This document shows positions 61,529 through 64,000 of a DNA stretch of 64,000 nucleotides, piece after piece. Every line of letters starts with the position of its first letter. The first letter of the stretch is position 1. Both the position numbers and the translations under genes were made by a program. Under the pieces are notes generated by a model. It saw nothing but the letters and a program-made list of their open reading frames with translations, did not search any database and had not been told where the DNA came from. Where the stretch lies: NCBI GenBank assembly GCA_937899905.1, contig CALCCF010000020.1:1-64000 (forward strand). Direction: 5' to 3'. The DNA comes from an uncultured Phycisphaeraceae bacterium (lineage in GTDB: Bacteria > Planctomycetota > Phycisphaerae > Phycisphaerales > UBA1924).

Positions 61529-62659
61529 TCACCGGTTGGCGATGTCCGTGTACGCCACGCCGTGCGGGCCCACGTAGTTCGTCGTCGGACGGAACAAGCG
61601 GTTGTCCTCGAGCTGCTCGATAACGTGGCCGCTCCAGCCGGCCAGGCGGCTGAGGGCGAACATCGGGGTGAAGAGGTCGAGCTTCAGGCCGATGCAGTGG
61701 TACGTGGTGGCGCTGTAGAAATCGACGTTGGGGTAGATGCCCTTCTTGGCAACCTCGCGCTCCATGACCACCTCGATGGCGTGGCTCTTGTCATAGAGGT
61801 CCATGTTGCCCGTGTCCTCGGCAAGCTGCTTGGCGAGGGTCTGCAGCTCGCTCGCGCGCGGGTCCTTGGACTTGTACACCCGGTGGCCAAAGCCCATGAT
61901 GCGGTCCTTGTTGGCCAGCTTGTCCTGGACGTACTTCTCGGCTGCTTCGACCGAATCCAGCTCGTTGAGCATGACCATGACCCCCTCGTTAGCGCCGCCG
62001 TGCAGCGGGCCGCGGAGGCTACCGATGGCCGCCGTCATCGCGCTGTACAAGTCGCTCAGCGTCGAGATGACCACACGGGCGGTGAACGTCGAGTTGTTCA
62101 GCCCGTGGTCGGCATGGGTGATCATGCAGATGTCGAACGCGCGGGTCATGGCGTCGGTCGGCTTCTCGCCGTTGAGCATGTACAGGAAGTTCGCGCTGAA
62201 GCCCAAGGACTTGTCGGGGGCGACGAACGCCTCACCGCGGCGGTGGCGGTCGAACGCGGCCACGATCGCCGGCGTCGCGGCCAGGATCTTCAGGGCCTTC
62301 TCGCGGGCCGCGGGCACGTCGTTCGCGTTCGGGTTGTCGTCGAAGAGCGACAACGCGCTCACCAGCGATCGCAACGCGTGCATCGGCTGGGCGTCCTTGG
62401 GCATGCCCTTGACCATGTCGAGCACGCCCTGGGGCGGGTCGTAGTTGGCGCGGAGATCCTTCGTGAAGGCGTCCAGCTCGGCCTGCGTCGGCAGCTTCTT
62501 GTTCCACAGGAGGTAGACGGTCTCCTCAAAGGTCGAGGAGCTGGCAAGGTCGCCGATGGCGATGCCCACGTACTCGAGGACGCCCTGCTGACCATCGATG
62601 AAGGACATCTGCGTCTCGGCGGCGACGACGCCTTCCAGGCCTTTACTGAACTCGGGCAT
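61529..62659 (-). CDS. gltA: Citrate synthase
   Basis: 376 residues, the short dimeric type. Active-site residues are in place: His220 (LRGPLHGGANEGV), His259 (IMGFGHRVYK) and Asp313 (NVDFYSATTYH). It condenses oxaloacetate and acetyl-CoA to citrate; a 2-methylcitrate synthase activity cannot be excluded from sequence. AGGAGG is upstream of ATG 62659. First gene of an operon with the hypothetical protein and the S10 peptidase. Confidence 0.93.
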   Translation of the reverse strand: MPEFSKGLEGVVAAETQMSFIDGQQGVLEYVGIAIGDLASSSTFEETVYLLWNKKLPTQAELDAFTKDLRANYDPPQGVLDMVKGMPKDAQPMHALRSLVSALSLFDDNPNANDVPAAREKALKILAATPAIVAAFDRHRRGEAFVAPDKSLGFSANFLYMLNGEKPTDAMTRAFDICMITHADHGLNNSTFTARVVISTLSDLYSAMTAAIGSLRGPLHGGANEGVMVMLNELDSVEAAEKYVQDKLANKDRIMGFGHRVYKSKDPRASELQTLAKQLAEDTGNMDLYDKSHAIEVVMEREVAKKGIYPNVDFYSATTYHCIGLKLDLFTPMFALSRLAGWSGHVIEQLEDNRLFRPTTNYVGPHGVAYTDIANR

Positions 62660-62824
62660 CTTCTACGTTCCTCCTGCGACAAAAAAGCGGCTCGGGCGCT
62701 CCGGCCAGCGGTGTTTTTGGAGTGCAGTTTAGCCGGCCAATTCGCCCCAGGACGCCGGCTCGGGCCCGTCCGGGGGCCAACCGCGGCACCGCCCACAAAC
62801 CGGGCTCCCACGGGCCCTTGCGGG

Positions 62825-62830
62825 TACCAT
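62825..62830 (+). promoter_or_regulatory. -10-like TACCAT, 5 nt before GTG 62836
   Basis: Decides the GTG start of the rhomboid gene; no Shine-Dalgarno site. Confidence 0.5.
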
Positions 62831-62835
62831 CGGCC

Positions 62836-64000
62836 GTGCTGATCCCCCTGGGCACGGACCGTCCGCTCCGCCGAACGCCGGTGGTGACCTACGCGTTGCT
62901 GACGCTGAACGTTCTCGCGTATCTGGCCCAGTTGATCGCCACCAAGAACCTCCCGAACGAAACGCTGGGCCCGGTCGACATGTTCGTCCTCGACCCCGGC
63001 AACAGCGGCTGGTGGACGTGGCTCACCTACGCCTTCCTCCACGGCGGGCCCATGCACCTGCTGGGCAACATGCTGTTCTTCTGGGTGTTCGCCCAAGCGG
63101 TCGAAGATCGGCTCGGGCACTTCGGATTCGCGGCGTTCTACCTCGTTGGTGCCGTCGCGACGGCCCTGGCCCACGCCCTCTTCCGGGACGCGTCTGTCGT
63201 CGGAGCATCGGGAGCCGTCGCCTGCTGCACCGGCGCGTACCTCGTCATGTTCCCGCGCGCGGGCGTTCGCGTGCTCCTGTTCTTCATCCTCATCGGGATC
63301 TTCGTGCTCCCCGCCTGGGTGTTCATCGCGCTGGCCATCGCCAAGGACCTGTTCCTGTTTGGCGCGGGCAGCGGCCGGATCGCTGTGGAAGCCCACCTCG
63401 CCGGGTACGCCTACGGCTTCGCGGTCGGCTTCACGCTCATCGCCACCGGGCTCGTGCAGCGCGAGCCGTACGACCTGTTCACCACGATCAACCAGAGGCG
63501 GCGACGCGGCCAGATCCGAAGCGCCGTACGCAGCGCAGGGCTCGACAACCCGATGGCCGCCAAGCCCGAGCGAGGCGCCAGGCGAGAGAAGAAGCCAACA
63601 CCGGAAGAAGCCGCGGCGCAGCTCGCCCAGAGCATCAAACGCGCAATCGGCGATCGACGACTTGGGTCGGCGGCCTCGATGTACCGCCGGCTCACGAGCG
63701 AGCATGCTGAGCATGCCCGCCCGTTCGATCGAAACACGCAGCTCGACCTGGCAAACGCGATGTACCAGAAGTCCGAGCACACGCTGGCAGCGCGGGCCTA
63801 CCAGGGGTTCCTCGATGCCCACGGCGATGACAGAGAGGCCCCAATGGTGCGCGTTCTCCTCGCTCGGATCCTCATCGAAGAGGCCGGCGATCGCAGGCAC
63901 GCCGAGAAACTTCTCCGAGAAGCACTGCGAGATCTCGACGACCCCCAGCTGCGCACCGTGGCCGAAGAACAACTGGACGCCCTCTCGGCGGAGCGATCGT
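62836..64000 (+). CDS. Rhomboid-family intramembrane protease, cut by the window edge
   Basis: At least 388 residues, open to the last base. Starts MLIPLGTDRPLRRTP. Six membrane helices carry the rhomboid elements: HGGPMHLLGNM (His74, Asn78), GASG with nucleophile Ser125, and the catalytic His187 in AHLAGYAYGF. After about residue 205 comes a long cytoplasmic extension: a basic linker and a helical part (about 290-388: RRLGSAASMYRRL, YQKSEHTLAARAYQGFL) that looks TPR-like. GTG 62836 has TACCAT ending 5 nt upstream, supporting this start. Divergent from citrate synthase. Confidence 0.85.
   Translation, partial: MLIPLGTDRPLRRTPVVTYALLTLNVLAYLAQLIATKNLPNETLGPVDMFVLDPGNSGWWTWLTYAFLHGGPMHLLGNMLFFWVFAQAVEDRLGHFGFAAFYLVGAVATALAHALFRDASVVGASGAVACCTGAYLVMFPRAGVRVLLFFILIGIFVLPAWVFIALAIAKDLFLFGAGSGRIAVEAHLAGYAYGFAVGFTLIATGLVQREPYDLFTTINQRRRRGQIRSAVRSAGLDNPMAAKPERGARREKKPTPEEAAAQLAQSIKRAIGDRRLGSAASMYRRLTSEHAEHARPFDRNTQLDLANAMYQKSEHTLAARAYQGFLDAHGDDREAPMVRVLLARILIEEAGDRRHAEKLLREALRDLDDPQLRTVAEEQLDALSAERS

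Overview
The window is GC-rich chromosomal DNA from a member of the Planctomycetota, most likely class Phycisphaerae (order Phycisphaerales). Evidence: five secreted proteins end in GC-type dockerins, one giant exported protease carries the LEPRVLLSA-type N-terminal motif, a PVC-type 'small basic protein' of 50 residues is present, one protein has a PEP-CTERM-like tail, and several membrane proteins carry CPxCGYD-type zinc ribbons. Kdo transferase, lipoproteins and a TraT-like protein imply a Gram-negative-type envelope. No rRNA, tRNA, CRISPR array, insertion sequence or phage gene was recognised; this is ordinary core plus lineage-specific chromosome.

Layout. 0-9.9 kb: two SPOUT rRNA/tRNA methyltransferases, a cysteine-free tandem thioredoxin-fold protein, uppP, a degenerate zinc dehydrogenase, two divergent lipoproteins with overlapping start codons, a membrane microprotein beside a longer paralogue, an orphan ABC ATPase and an NDUFA9-like dehydrogenase. 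10-20.4 kb: a degenerate HD_4 protein upstream of RNase R, a frameshifted MscS channel, a Tat-exported PhoX-like protein, and D-lactate-type dehydrogenase between two zinc-ribbon membrane proteins. 20.4-26 kb: a 1816-residue multidomain subtilase. 26-39.5 kb: Kdo transferase, TraT, the menaquinone enzyme MqnC, a DUF971-recG-XRE operon, pyrF, a PEP-CTERM protein, nuoI and the small basic protein. 39.6-45.4 kb: aminotransferase, then a putative metallopeptidase, MoxR ATPase and SpoIIE phosphatase in one direction. 45.5-58.9 kb: a region with five dockerin-tailed secreted proteins, interleaved with a SnoaL-like protein, a frameshifted ClC channel, a planctomycete-type hypothetical and fumarylacetoacetase. 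59-64 kb: an S10 peptidase, a hypothetical protein and citrate synthase in one operon, and a rhomboid protease running off the right edge.

Cross-cutting observations. (1) About a third of the genes lack a Shine-Dalgarno sequence and instead have a TANNNT hexamer ending exactly 5-7 nt before the start codon, which is the geometry of leaderless mRNAs; the others have clear AGGAG-type sites. (2) Three minus-strand genes (MscS, an XRE regulator, ClC) are each broken by a shift of the same sense (+1), and two of the break windows share a 12-nt near-identical sequence. (3) Two unrelated secreted proteins share a 106-nt perfectly identical stretch inside their dockerin cassettes. (4) Several enzyme-like proteins have lost catalytic residues (thioredoxin fold, zinc dehydrogenase, HD_4 hydrolase).

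Functions are inferred from recognised motifs and family memory, without any database search.
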